Positions 1-5,724 of a stretch of 9,935 nucleotides of DNA are shown here, in pieces (the first letter of the stretch is position 1; every line of letters begins with the position of its first letter). The notes beneath the pieces were generated by a model. That model ran no database searches and was not told where the DNA came from. It saw nothing but the letters and a program-made list of their open reading frames with translations. Position numbers and translations under genes: made by a program. The DNA comes from Nitrososphaeraceae archaeon (GTDB lineage Archaea; Thermoproteota; Nitrososphaeria; Nitrososphaerales; Nitrososphaeraceae): NCBI GenBank assembly GCA_025922715.1, contig JAICHH010000060.1, positions 1 through 9,935 of the forward strand. Reading direction: 5' to 3'.

Positions 1-63
1 AGTAAATGGAAATAGATAGATATTGAAAACTACTATATTGTTTAATCAACAAAGTAGAATTAG

Positions 64-71
64 TATATATT
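64..71 (+). promoter_or_regulatory. Putative TATA box for the gene at 113
   Basis: The sequence TATATATT lies about 45 bp before the ATG at 113. Archaeal start sites usually fall about 25-28 bp after the TATA centre, which gives a short leader of roughly 20 nt. In AT-rich DNA such boxes also occur by chance, so this is only a candidate. Confidence 0.25.
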
Positions 72-112
72 CGAAATTTTCTTATTACAGCACATATTTT
101 ATTCTAGTCAAA

Positions 113-421
113 ATGACTGAAAAAAGTGGTTCTATAGAATCTTCTAACGATACTATTCCATTCCCGACATTAACAATTTTATATTTGCCTGGAGAAGCCT
201 CAGAGGTCGTAGAAGAAGTTAGTCAAAAGTATTATAATATGACTTCAGAAGACTGTGTGGGATATTTTCATGACGGGGTAAAAAGAGAATACAAGAAGAT
301 TACGATATGGAGCCAGGGAATTGATAGTTTGTGGTTTAATGCTATAATCGCCCGAATAAAAGAAGTGGCCAAGGTAGATCAAGTACCTATTGTATCTGGT
401 GGAGTAATGTATTCTATATAA
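113..421 (+). CDS. Small protein of unknown function
   Basis: I do not recognise this 102-residue protein. It begins MTEKSGSIES and ends GGVMYSI. It has a soluble, mixed alpha/beta composition with no signal peptide or membrane helix, two cysteine-free halves apart from one Cys in SEDCVGYF, and a predicted helix around 'WFNAIIARIKEVAK'. The frame stays open upstream to a TTG at position 23. I chose the ATG at 113 because the extra 30 residues are Ser/Tyr/Ile-rich with no clear character, and because a TATA-like box at 64-71 would put transcription start near 92-96, downstream of the TTG. It is a single gene, with a T-rich palindrome just after its stop. The neighbouring small gene at 530 is also unknown. 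Coding is likely given the sensible composition, but no function can be assigned. Confidence 0.6.
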   Translation: MTEKSGSIESSNDTIPFPTLTILYLPGEASEVVEEVSQKYYNMTSEDCVGYFHDGVKREYKKITIWSQGIDSLWFNAIIARIKEVAKVDQVPIVSGGVMYSI

Positions 422-426
422 ACCGT

Positions 427-445
427 TAAAAATATTTTTATTTAT
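427..445 (+). terminator. T-rich palindromic terminator candidate
   Basis: A perfect 14-bp palindrome, TAAAAATATTTTTA, begins 5 bp after the stop of the gene at 113 and runs into TTTAT. Archaeal RNA polymerase stops readily at T-runs without needing a GC-rich hairpin, so this could end the small transcript. The pure A/T composition makes chance occurrence possible. Confidence 0.35.
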
Positions 446-496
446 CACTATATTTATCTATAAACTAAATTATTTCGTTATGCAATAACATAATAA

Positions 497-506
497 AATT
501 ATATAT
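497..506 (+). promoter_or_regulatory. Putative TATA box for a leaderless transcript
   Basis: AATTATATAT is centred about 27 bp before the GTG at 530. This is the standard archaeal TATA-to-start distance, so transcription would begin at or within a base or two of the start codon. No Shine-Dalgarno sequence is seen before the GTG, which fits a leaderless mRNA. Confidence 0.45.
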
Positions 507-529
507 CTGAAGAAGTTAGAAAGACTAAG

Positions 530-865
530 GTGGAGAATTTAACAACAACAACATCAACAGTATTTAAAATTAAACAGCTTGTAGATAATGGTTCTAACGT
601 TACTCTTTCTTTGAGTGAAGATGTGGAATTAGAAACAGTATCGCAACAACAAATGATATTGGAAGCTGTTGATAGAACCGTAACAGATGAGGAAATGAAA
701 CAACAGATTAAGCCTTTATTGGAAGCAATTTTAAGATCACAACCTCAAACTGTTATCAAAACCTATCCTAAAACTATCATTCAAATTACTATGCCCAAGA
801 GAAGATATGAGATGATGGGAAATCCTCAAGTTGGGGAGACTCTGCAGGTAGACATTAAGAAATAA
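530..865 (+). CDS. Small protein of unknown function, GTG start
   Basis: This is an unrecognised 111-residue protein. A Thr-rich N-terminus (ENLTTTTST, from an ACA/ACT-rich stretch) is followed by a strand-rich segment (VFKIKQLVDNGSNVTLSLSED), a helical middle (about residues 36-70) and a basic C-terminus containing MPKRRYEMMGNPQVGETL. There is no signal peptide, membrane helix or cysteine. The first in-frame ATG is residue 42, which would remove half the protein, so GTG at 530 is the likely start. A TATA-like box 27 bp upstream supports it and implies a leaderless transcript. The C-terminal part has the look of a conserved motif ending a small beta domain, but I cannot name a family. It sits between another small unknown gene and an oxidoreductase, with separate spacing on both sides, so no operon partner suggests a job. 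Confidence 0.65.
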   Translation: MENLTTTTSTVFKIKQLVDNGSNVTLSLSEDVELETVSQQQMILEAVDRTVTDEEMKQQIKPLLEAILRSQPQTVIKTYPKTIIQITMPKRRYEMMGNPQVGETLQVDIKK

Positions 866-984
866 TGTTAGTCATTTATTTTAGAAGATAATTTTGTTGT
901 ATTGTTTATAATCCCTTACCATCTTAATTTCAGAGGTAATTGTTATCCAGGGAGAAAGTTATCAATTTTTAATATCAAAAAAAT

Positions 985-994
985 CATATTACAT
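985..994 (+). promoter_or_regulatory. Putative TATA box for the oxidoreductase gene
   Basis: CATATTACAT is centred about 27 bp before the GTG at 1017. It would give a leaderless transcript, as proposed for the preceding gene. The surrounding 40 bp are very AT-rich and include other possible boxes, for example ATTATAATTT at 999-1008, so the exact site is uncertain. Confidence 0.3.
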
Positions 995-1016
995 ATTCAT
1001 TATAATTTTAGCTTCG

Positions 1017-2336
1017 GTGCAAGTCAACCAATTTGATATTATCATAATAGGTGGAGGTATCCTAGGAGTATCTCTAGGGTATTTTTTAACTTTAAATTCT
1101 GAAGCAAATATTGTAATACTAGAACGTGAAAAAAATGTTTCAAGTCACACTAGTTCTAGAAACACAGGTAAAGTACACGCACCATTCTTGTACGATCCGA
1201 TAAAAAAGAAGATTTTTGCAAAGATATCTTTTTTGGGTTATCATATGTGGGAAACATATTCTAATAAAAAAAGAATCCAATTTAAACAAGATGGAGTTTT
1301 AGAAATAGCGAAAGAAGAAAAAGATATCAACGTTTTAAAAAAATATGTTGAATGGGGAATAAAAAATGGATTAGAAGAAAAGGATATACACTTTTTAAAT
1401 GACCAAGAAACAAAAACGATTGAACCAAATGTGGTATGTCATGGATCAGTATATTGTAAAAGAGATGCCAGCGTTGACTATGGTTTATTGACCACTACTT
1501 TAAAAAATGATTATCTCTTGGCTGGAGGCAAATTACTTAATTTGCATAGGGTCATAGGTATTAAAAATAAAAATGATAATTGTTTAATTGAAATAGTTAC
1601 AAAGAATAGAGAAAGAAAAATCATCAATTCAAAATATGTTATTAATACAGCTGGTGGACATTCACTTGATATTGCACGTCAATTAGAAATTGGATTAGAG
1701 TATTTTGATTTACATTTTAGGGGTGAATATTGGAGGGCTCCACAGGAATACGAAAAACTCACATCTCATAGTATTTATGCAGTACCAAAACAACAGAATT
1801 TTCCATTTTTAGATCCGCACTGGATCATAAAAGGAGATGGACACTGTGAAATCGGGCCCAACGCGGTGCCTGTATTTGGACCATACTCATATAATTTAAT
1901 TGACAATTTTAAAAACGTTCTTCCTAAAACAAAAGAAATTTTATTTAAAAAGGGATTATGGTCTCTGTTTTACAATAGAGAATTCTTATCATTGTTAGCT
2001 AATGAAATTGCAGGCTCCTTGTCAAAACGTATCATGATTCAAAGAGTAAAAAAATTCTTACCAGCTTTAGATACAAAAAAATTTACTACAAGAGGTACCG
2101 CTGGAATTAGGTCATTACTGATTGACAAAAAAGGAAACTTCATTCCCGATACATTATTGTTAAGGAACTCAATATCACTACACATTTTGAACTACAATTC
2201 GCCAGGAGCAACGGGTGCATTACCTCTTTCAGCTATGATTGTGCAAGAATTAACAAATGACAAGGTCATAAATAAAGTAACTAAAGATAACCAGTTATGG
2301 AATATAGAAGATATTTATTCTCAAATCAAGTTTTGA
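1017..2336 (+). CDS. FAD-dependent oxidoreductase, L-2-hydroxyglutarate oxidase / DAO-like
   Basis: A 439-residue flavoprotein of the glycine/D-amino acid oxidase fold. The Rossmann FAD-binding motif is at the N-terminus (IIIIGGGILGVSLGYFL, GxGxxG glycines at about 12, 14 and 17), with an acidic residue ending the second strand (VILERE, about 33-38). SSRNTGKVHAP (about 46-56) corresponds to the flavin-contacting 'HNSGVIHAG' segment of LhgO. A second FAD motif, VINTAGGHSLDIA, lies near 208-220. The C-terminal RGTAGIRSLL...NYNSPGATGALPLS (about 359-405) matches the LhgO/DAO ending that caps the isoalloxazine ring. LhgO-type enzymes oxidise L-2-hydroxyglutarate to 2-oxoglutarate and pass electrons to an acceptor, often quinone. 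The true substrate here is unproven, since related enzymes act on glycerol-3-phosphate, malate or amino acids. The protein is slightly longer than typical LhgO; a helical, basic stretch near 295-345 may be an insertion. No membrane helix is seen. GTG is the start because the FAD motif begins seven residues later. It appears monocistronic. Confidence 0.85.
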   Translation: MQVNQFDIIIIGGGILGVSLGYFLTLNSEANIVILEREKNVSSHTSSRNTGKVHAPFLYDPIKKKIFAKISFLGYHMWETYSNKKRIQFKQDGVLEIAKEEKDINVLKKYVEWGIKNGLEEKDIHFLNDQETKTIEPNVVCHGSVYCKRDASVDYGLLTTTLKNDYLLAGGKLLNLHRVIGIKNKNDNCLIEIVTKNRERKIINSKYVINTAGGHSLDIARQLEIGLEYFDLHFRGEYWRAPQEYEKLTSHSIYAVPKQQNFPFLDPHWIIKGDGHCEIGPNAVPVFGPYSYNLIDNFKNVLPKTKEILFKKGLWSLFYNREFLSLLANEIAGSLSKRIMIQRVKKFLPALDTKKFTTRGTAGIRSLLIDKKGNFIPDTLLLRNSISLHILNYNSPGATGALPLSAMIVQELTNDKVINKVTKDNQLWNIEDIYSQIKF

Positions 2337-2477
2337 TGGAACAGTAAAGTAACAATTAAAAAAATTATAATTATTTCCCAATTCTTCAAAGAGTAAAATT
2401 AATTAACAATATCAATATATTATCTTTGGTATTTATTCTAGTTCAGTTACTCAATTTTTAAAAAGAAAAGCAGAGAA

Positions 2478-2551
2478 GGGGTTGTGGTCTAGTTTGGTAG
2501 GATACCAGCCTCGGGCGCTGGGGATCGTCGGTTCAAATCCGGCCAACCCCA
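2478..2551 (+). tRNA. tRNA-Pro (anticodon CGG)
   Basis: A complete 74-nt cloverleaf can be drawn. The acceptor stem GGGGTTG (2478-2484) pairs with CAACCCC (2544-2550), with discriminator A at 2551. The D arm contains AGTTTGGTAG. The anticodon stem CCAGC/GCTGG closes the loop CTCGGGC with anticodon CGG at 2512-2514 and G37 following, as expected for proline. The T stem GTCGG/CCGGC encloses TTCAAAT. It decodes the CCG codon. No CCA is encoded (the genome continues TTC), so the tail is added after transcription. No intron interrupts the anticodon loop. The upstream region is AT-rich without a clearly positioned TATA box, and there is no obvious T-run terminator directly after it. Confidence 0.96.
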
Positions 2552-2598
2552 TTCAAAGTTCTAGTATGGTTTAATAATAAAATTATATCAATATAGCT

Positions 2599-2621
2599 TA
2601 TAACATAGAACGCATGTTATA
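2599..2621 (+). repeat. 8-bp inverted repeat downstream of tRNA-Pro
   Basis: TATAACAT and ATGTTATA are perfect inverted copies separated by AGAACGC, about 50 bp beyond the tRNA. It could be a weak transcript-end hairpin or a protein-binding palindrome. No gene starts nearby, so a regulatory role has no obvious target. It may be chance in AT-rich DNA. Confidence 0.3.
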
Positions 2622-2929
2622 TAATATTTGATTCCAATCCCAAAATCAAAAAGTAATTGCATTAATACTTCCAAAGCATTCAGATTCTTGAGTATGATTA
2701 TACTATTACAGTAAATTTTCAAAAGTTACAGTTGATAAAACGAGTTATAAAATCGTTACAATATTTTTGACTAAATTCATCTTCATAAAAAGATCGAATG
2801 ATTTTATATTAATTATATTACCATTTATTTAATTAAAGATATTTTATTCTTCATGGTCCTACTATCATATCAAATGTGTATATGTTGAATCAAATCTCAA
2901 ATATAACAAAAATAACAATAAGGGAGGTA

Positions 2930-2943
2930 TAGCATTTATGCTA
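2930..2943. repeat. Perfect palindrome TAGCAT/ATGCTA
   Basis: TAGCAT-TT-ATGCTA is a perfect inverted repeat that can fold with a 4-nt loop (TTTA). It lies just after GGGAGGTAT (2922-2930), which can pair in part with ATACCATCTCCT (2981-2992). Together they could form a branched RNA structure on either strand. No known RNA family is recognised. Confidence 0.3.
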
Positions 2944-3045
2944 AAATGAGGTCATAGAAGGCACTTTTAATAATATAGGAATACCATCTCCTCACAAACC
3001 ATTTGCTTATAACAAATCATCTAAATCGTGATCGAATAATTATAT

Positions 3046-3071
3046 AAAAAAAGGCCCTGTTAACTTAAGGG
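3046..3071 (-). terminator. Second, hairpin-like terminator candidate of the ATPase operon
   Basis: Read on the minus strand, CCCTTAAGTTAACAGGG can form a short CCCT/AGGG stem. It is followed by CC and a run of seven T, about 140 bp after the stop of subunit I. It would act as a backup stop for leftward transcription. Confidence 0.35.
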
Positions 3072-3171
3072 TCAATTAATAGTCATGTTATATAATTCCA
3101 TTATGTTCTGCGCTTACTTTTACAAGATTGTTTCAATTCTATTCATCTATTTTCCTTAACTTAACAGAGCT
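3053..3171. repeat. Imperfect inverted repeats flanking a 119-bp segment
   Basis: The left arm GGCCCTGTTAACTTAAGG (3053-3070) matches the reverse complement of the right arm (3154-3171) at 15 of 18 positions, including 13 of 14 over CTGTTAACTTAAGG. Both outer edges are bordered by the same 8 bases, TAAAAAAA (3045-3052 and 3172-3179). This looks like a small MITE-like element with a target duplication. The flanks are low-complexity, however, and such an imperfect pair can arise by chance in AT-rich sequence. The alternative is that the arms are parts of a termination structure for the leftward ATPase transcript. The 82-bp interior holds no coding frame. Confidence 0.35.
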
Positions 3172-3172
3172 T

Positions 3173-3195
3173 AAAAAAATTACAAAATAAATTTT
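3173..3195 (-). terminator. T-rich terminator of the ATPase operon
   Basis: Immediately after the subunit I stop codon the minus strand reads TTTATTTTGTAATTTTTTT, ending in seven T within 23 bp. T-rich tracts on the non-template strand are the main termination signal for archaeal RNA polymerase, so this is the likely first end point of the operon transcript. Confidence 0.5.
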
Positions 3196-5220
3196 TTATT
3201 TCTTAATCATCTTAATATTATACTCAGCGATAGTGAACCTTCTTTTGCTTCCAAAGGGTTTGAAGGCTCTACCAGCCCCATGATAAAATTTGGAAAAAAA
3301 TTCAACATAAATCAGCCTTGCTCCCTGTATTCCAGGTTCAAAAACTCCAATAATAGTATTAAAAGTGTGACCTATCAATAAGATCATAACCCCTAATATA
3401 CTGAAAGCTATTGAAATATCTAAGGATTTGAGGAAGATAAAATCAATAACATGCGCAAGTATAACTGATGCAATCAATATTCCTACAATTCTGGTATAAG
3501 AAAGTATGTGACTAATGATTGACGGCAATTCCATAAGTGCCCTTATACCCTCACCATAAAACATCATTCCTATACCTCCAAACAGTAATGCAAAATAACC
3601 AGCACCTTGAATATTCTGCAATGGGTTTATATTTACATGGTTTATCATTGCTAAACCAACCAGCGCAATTCCCCAGCCAAACAATAGCCAGCCAACTTTG
3701 CTAATTATATGTTTAATCTGACGCTCCCTCATACTGTTGAGTATTCCAAGTACAAGCCCAAATGAAACCATCCCCAATCCAACATATCCACTAAATAGCA
3801 AAAGTTTACGTAGCCCAAATGTACTAATAGGATTCAATAATGCACCATCAGGTGGCAAGTTTAACCCAAAATTATTCAAATAGGAAAAGAGATGCTGATT
3901 TAGATGAAATCCGAAATATAGATTAAAGCAAAATCCCAAAGTAATAGCAATTATGCAACCTGGAATCATAGCTTTAGCTAGCTTCACCATCTGGGAAGGA
4001 CGTAAAATTGTTTTGGCGAAATTTCGTAAAAATTTTGGCATAATAGTCAGGTTACGTTTTCTATCCTGCACTCTTCGGATTACCCATAAAGAAACCAGGA
4101 GAATCACTAAGCCATATCCCACATCACCGATCATCAAACCGTAAAATATAGGAAAAATTAAACCAAAAATCAAAGTAGGATCAAACTCTTTACCTTCTGG
4201 TAAAGAGTAGAATCTTACAAAGGATTCAAAAACTTTGAACCTTTTAGGATTTGCAAGAAGTGTTGGAGGGTTTTCTTTGGTTACTAATTCATAAAGGATG
4301 GTTCCTTTGCTATATTTTCCAAATGCTGTTTTTAGATTTTCGATCTTTGATCGTGGTATCCAACCTTCTAGTGCAAATGAATCATTGGTAACTCCAAGGT
4401 CTTCAATTACTTCGAGCTTTTGGTTTTCTATTTCCAACTCTTCTTCTGCGCCTTTCAGAAATGTATAATTTGACTTTGAAATTTCAGTCAATTGATTATT
4501 GATTCGCTTTAATTTAGCAGTAAGATTATTGTAAAAATTTTTTTGATTGTGAATAATGTCATCTGGTTTTCCTTCCAGTTTTGGGACTGTTTCTAGGTGT
4601 ACACCAGATAAACTGACTGCTGATGCAAGAATGTTGGAAGGAAAATTTGGAGGAATAACAAGCACAAAATATGTGAGTTTACCTCGTTCCTGAGAATATA
4701 CAATAATAGGTCCGCCATTTGATTCCAATGTTTTTTTAAACTCTGGAAACTTTTCGGAAGTAACACGACCAAAATAAGAGCGGGCAAAGGATAAGTGCAA
4801 AAGTTTTAGATCCTCAGGAAAGAATGAAAATTCTTCGAGAAGCTTTAGATTGTTCTCTGTCTCTTTAATCTGTGTTAAGATTCCTTCCTTTTGTCTCTCG
4901 AGTGAAGCAATATTTTTATCAATATCCATCGACTTGAGGGTTTGAATAAGTTCTCCAATTGAGGAAAATTTGGATTTTTCTAATACTGGTGAAGGAGGAA
5001 GGGAATTAAGTAATCCTCTAATTCGCAATAACTGATCGGAAATTTGTCTATGTAAATCACTTTCATGCTCCTTCATTAAAAATGAATCTGCTTCTTTTGA
5101 AAGAGGTTCTAATTGGATGACATTCATTTCATGTATGATAGATATAATTTGAGGTCTGTATTTTTTTAGTCCAATAACTGCTATTTTACCCATTGCAGCC
5201 GGTTTCAGTATTGTACTCAT
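3196..5220 (-). CDS. atpI: A-type ATP synthase subunit I (membrane stator, 'a' subunit)
   Basis: A 674-residue homologue of AtpI/NtpI and of eukaryotic V-ATPase subunit a. It forms the stationary half-channels that carry ions to and from the c-ring. The N-terminal cytosolic half (about 1-340) starts AAMGKIAVIGLKKYR and contains two coiled-coil stretches (about 95-130 and 225-275), which make the dumbbell-shaped stator arm. The C-terminal half has about eight membrane helices. It begins at DPTLIFGLIFPIFYGLMIGD and VGYGL (about 347-371), a family hallmark. The essential arginine is present in HILSYTRIVG (R577), and the last conserved block, EPGIQGARLIYVEFFSKFY and G.GRAFKPF (about 628-657), is in the archaeal form. 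Length is normal and the frame is intact. It is the last gene of the operon, 16 bp after H. No clear ribosome binding site precedes the ATG, so translational coupling to H is likely. Confidence 0.96.
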   Translation of the reverse strand: MSTILKPAAMGKIAVIGLKKYRPQIISIIHEMNVIQLEPLSKEADSFLMKEHESDLHRQISDQLLRIRGLLNSLPPSPVLEKSKFSSIGELIQTLKSMDIDKNIASLERQKEGILTQIKETENNLKLLEEFSFFPEDLKLLHLSFARSYFGRVTSEKFPEFKKTLESNGGPIIVYSQERGKLTYFVLVIPPNFPSNILASAVSLSGVHLETVPKLEGKPDDIIHNQKNFYNNLTAKLKRINNQLTEISKSNYTFLKGAEEELEIENQKLEVIEDLGVTNDSFALEGWIPRSKIENLKTAFGKYSKGTILYELVTKENPPTLLANPKRFKVFESFVRFYSLPEGKEFDPTLIFGLIFPIFYGLMIGDVGYGLVILLVSLWVIRRVQDRKRNLTIMPKFLRNFAKTILRPSQMVKLAKAMIPGCIIAITLGFCFNLYFGFHLNQHLFSYLNNFGLNLPPDGALLNPISTFGLRKLLLFSGYVGLGMVSFGLVLGILNSMRERQIKHIISKVGWLLFGWGIALVGLAMINHVNINPLQNIQGAGYFALLFGGIGMMFYGEGIRALMELPSIISHILSYTRIVGILIASVILAHVIDFIFLKSLDISIAFSILGVMILLIGHTFNTIIGVFEPGIQGARLIYVEFFSKFYHGAGRAFKPFGSKRRFTIAEYNIKMIKK

Positions 5221-5236
5221 TTTAATATCGTATCCA

Positions 5237-5563
5237 TTACATTCCAGAAAGAAAAATATTTATAATTTTTTTTATTGTCTGTTGATCTATCTGAATAGAT
5301 ATAGTTTGGGACTTTTTCTCTGCTTCTTCCATAATCTTATCAGCTTCTTTGCAAGCATTAAACCGACTCTCTTCAATACTTTTTTCTACTAATGTCTCTC
5401 CCTGGAGTTTTGATGCAGCGATTGCATTTTCCAGTTCCTTCTGCAAACTATTAATTTTTTCTTCAATTAGTTTTCTATGTGTTTCAATTTCTAGCTGGAC
5501 TTTATCCTCAACTTCTTTAATTCGTTTCAGTGAATGGAGATACTCTTCTTGGCTATTAGACAT
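5237..5563 (-). CDS. atpH: A-type ATP synthase subunit H (peripheral stalk coiled coil)
   Basis: A 108-residue, highly charged, almost wholly helical protein. Residues about 5-95 form a continuous coiled coil rich in Glu, Lys and Gln without proline, followed by a short hydrophobic helix (TIKKIINIFLSGM). Size, charge pattern and position directly before subunit I identify it as AhaH/AtpH (the G-subunit equivalent). This subunit pairs with E in a right-handed coiled coil, forming the peripheral stalks that hold the A3B3 head against rotation and join it to I. The alanine- and glutamate-rich register (ENAIAASK, EEAEKKSQ) is typical. E is not in the window, so its partner must be encoded elsewhere. 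The start ATG is 8 bp after the stop of the small membrane protein gene. Family assignment rests on context as much as sequence, because coiled coils diverge quickly. Confidence 0.88.
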   Translation of the reverse strand: MSNSQEEYLHSLKRIKEVEDKVQLEIETHRKLIEEKINSLQKELENAIAASKLQGETLVEKSIEESRFNACKEADKIMEEAEKKSQTISIQIDQQTIKKIINIFLSGM

Positions 5564-5571
5564 ATATTAAA

Positions 5572-5724
5572 TCATCCTAGAAAATACTTTCCTATAACTG
5601 AAATTAAAATAATTGTGGCAAGTATATTTCCGATCTTGAATGCTCTAGATATTAAAAAAAATTTTTTTTGCTGCGGATTTACAAAATCTCTATTGCCATT
5701 ATTATTATTATTATTATTATACAT
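5572..5724 (-). CDS. Small single-helix membrane protein in the ATPase operon
   Basis: This 50-residue frame fills the space between subunits D and H. Its ATG (5724-5722) overlaps the last codons of D (GTA TAA), and its TGA ends 8 bp before H. The product reads M-Y, then seven Asn in a row from AAT repeats, then GNRDFVNPQQKKFF, then a hydrophobic helix of about 19 residues (IGNILATIILISVIGKYFLG) reaching the C-terminus. Positive charges (KK, R, K at about 20-30) precede the helix, suggesting the N-terminus stays in the cytosol. An AAGGAGG sequence lies 15 nt before the start. I recognise no family. It is not the c subunit, because it has one helix and no acidic residue in the membrane. Tight packing in the operon suggests a role in assembly or stability of the membrane sector; this is inference. 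It could also be fortuitous, but a frame fitting both junctions and encoding a clean helix argues otherwise. Confidence 0.65.
   Translation of the reverse strand: MYNNNNNNNGNRDFVNPQQKKFFLISRAFKIGNILATIILISVIGKYFLG
5698..5720 (-). repeat. AAT trinucleotide microsatellite
   Basis: More than seven tandem AAT units lie exactly at the junction between subunit D and the small membrane protein. In the D frame they give tandem TAA stops right after the last sense codon. In the frame of the small protein they encode seven asparagines. Changes in unit number would alter only the length of the Asn run. Confidence 0.9.

Larger units (their letters stand above)
2552..3195. other. Convergent intergenic region without a protein gene
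   Basis: These 644 bases separate the plus-strand tRNA from the leftward ATPase operon. I see no protein-coding frame with sensible composition on either strand. The region is very AT-rich. It contains an 8-bp inverted repeat after the tRNA (2599-2621), a possible structured segment around a perfect hairpin (2921-2993), a pair of imperfect inverted repeats (3053-3070 and 3154-3171), and T-runs on the minus strand that probably end the ATPase transcript. The rest (about 2630-2910) shows nothing I can name. Confidence 0.6.

Noticed and set aside
23..112. N-terminal extension of the first small protein from a TTG
   Set aside because: The extra 30 residues have no clear character, and the TATA-like box at 64-71 would start transcription downstream of the TTG. 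The ATG at 113 is preferred.
2921..2949. GGGAGGT followed by ATG at 2938 as a small gene with a strong ribosome binding site
   Set aside because: The frame ends after three codons (ATG CTA AAA TGA).
2944..2956. Box C-like AAATGAGGTC as part of a C/D guide RNA
   Set aside because: It does not match RUGAUGA, and no CUGA D box lies at a fitting distance.
2613..3096. Direct repeat CATGTTATATAAT at 2613-2625 and 3084-3096
   Set aside because: A 13-bp A/T-rich match is expected by chance a few times in 10 kb of this composition, and the flanks do not extend the similarity.
5572..5724. Reading the small membrane protein as a truncated c-ring proteolipid
   Set aside because: It has a single helix, no Glu or Gln in the membrane segment and no glycine-rich packing motif. 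It also starts and stops cleanly at the neighbouring genes.
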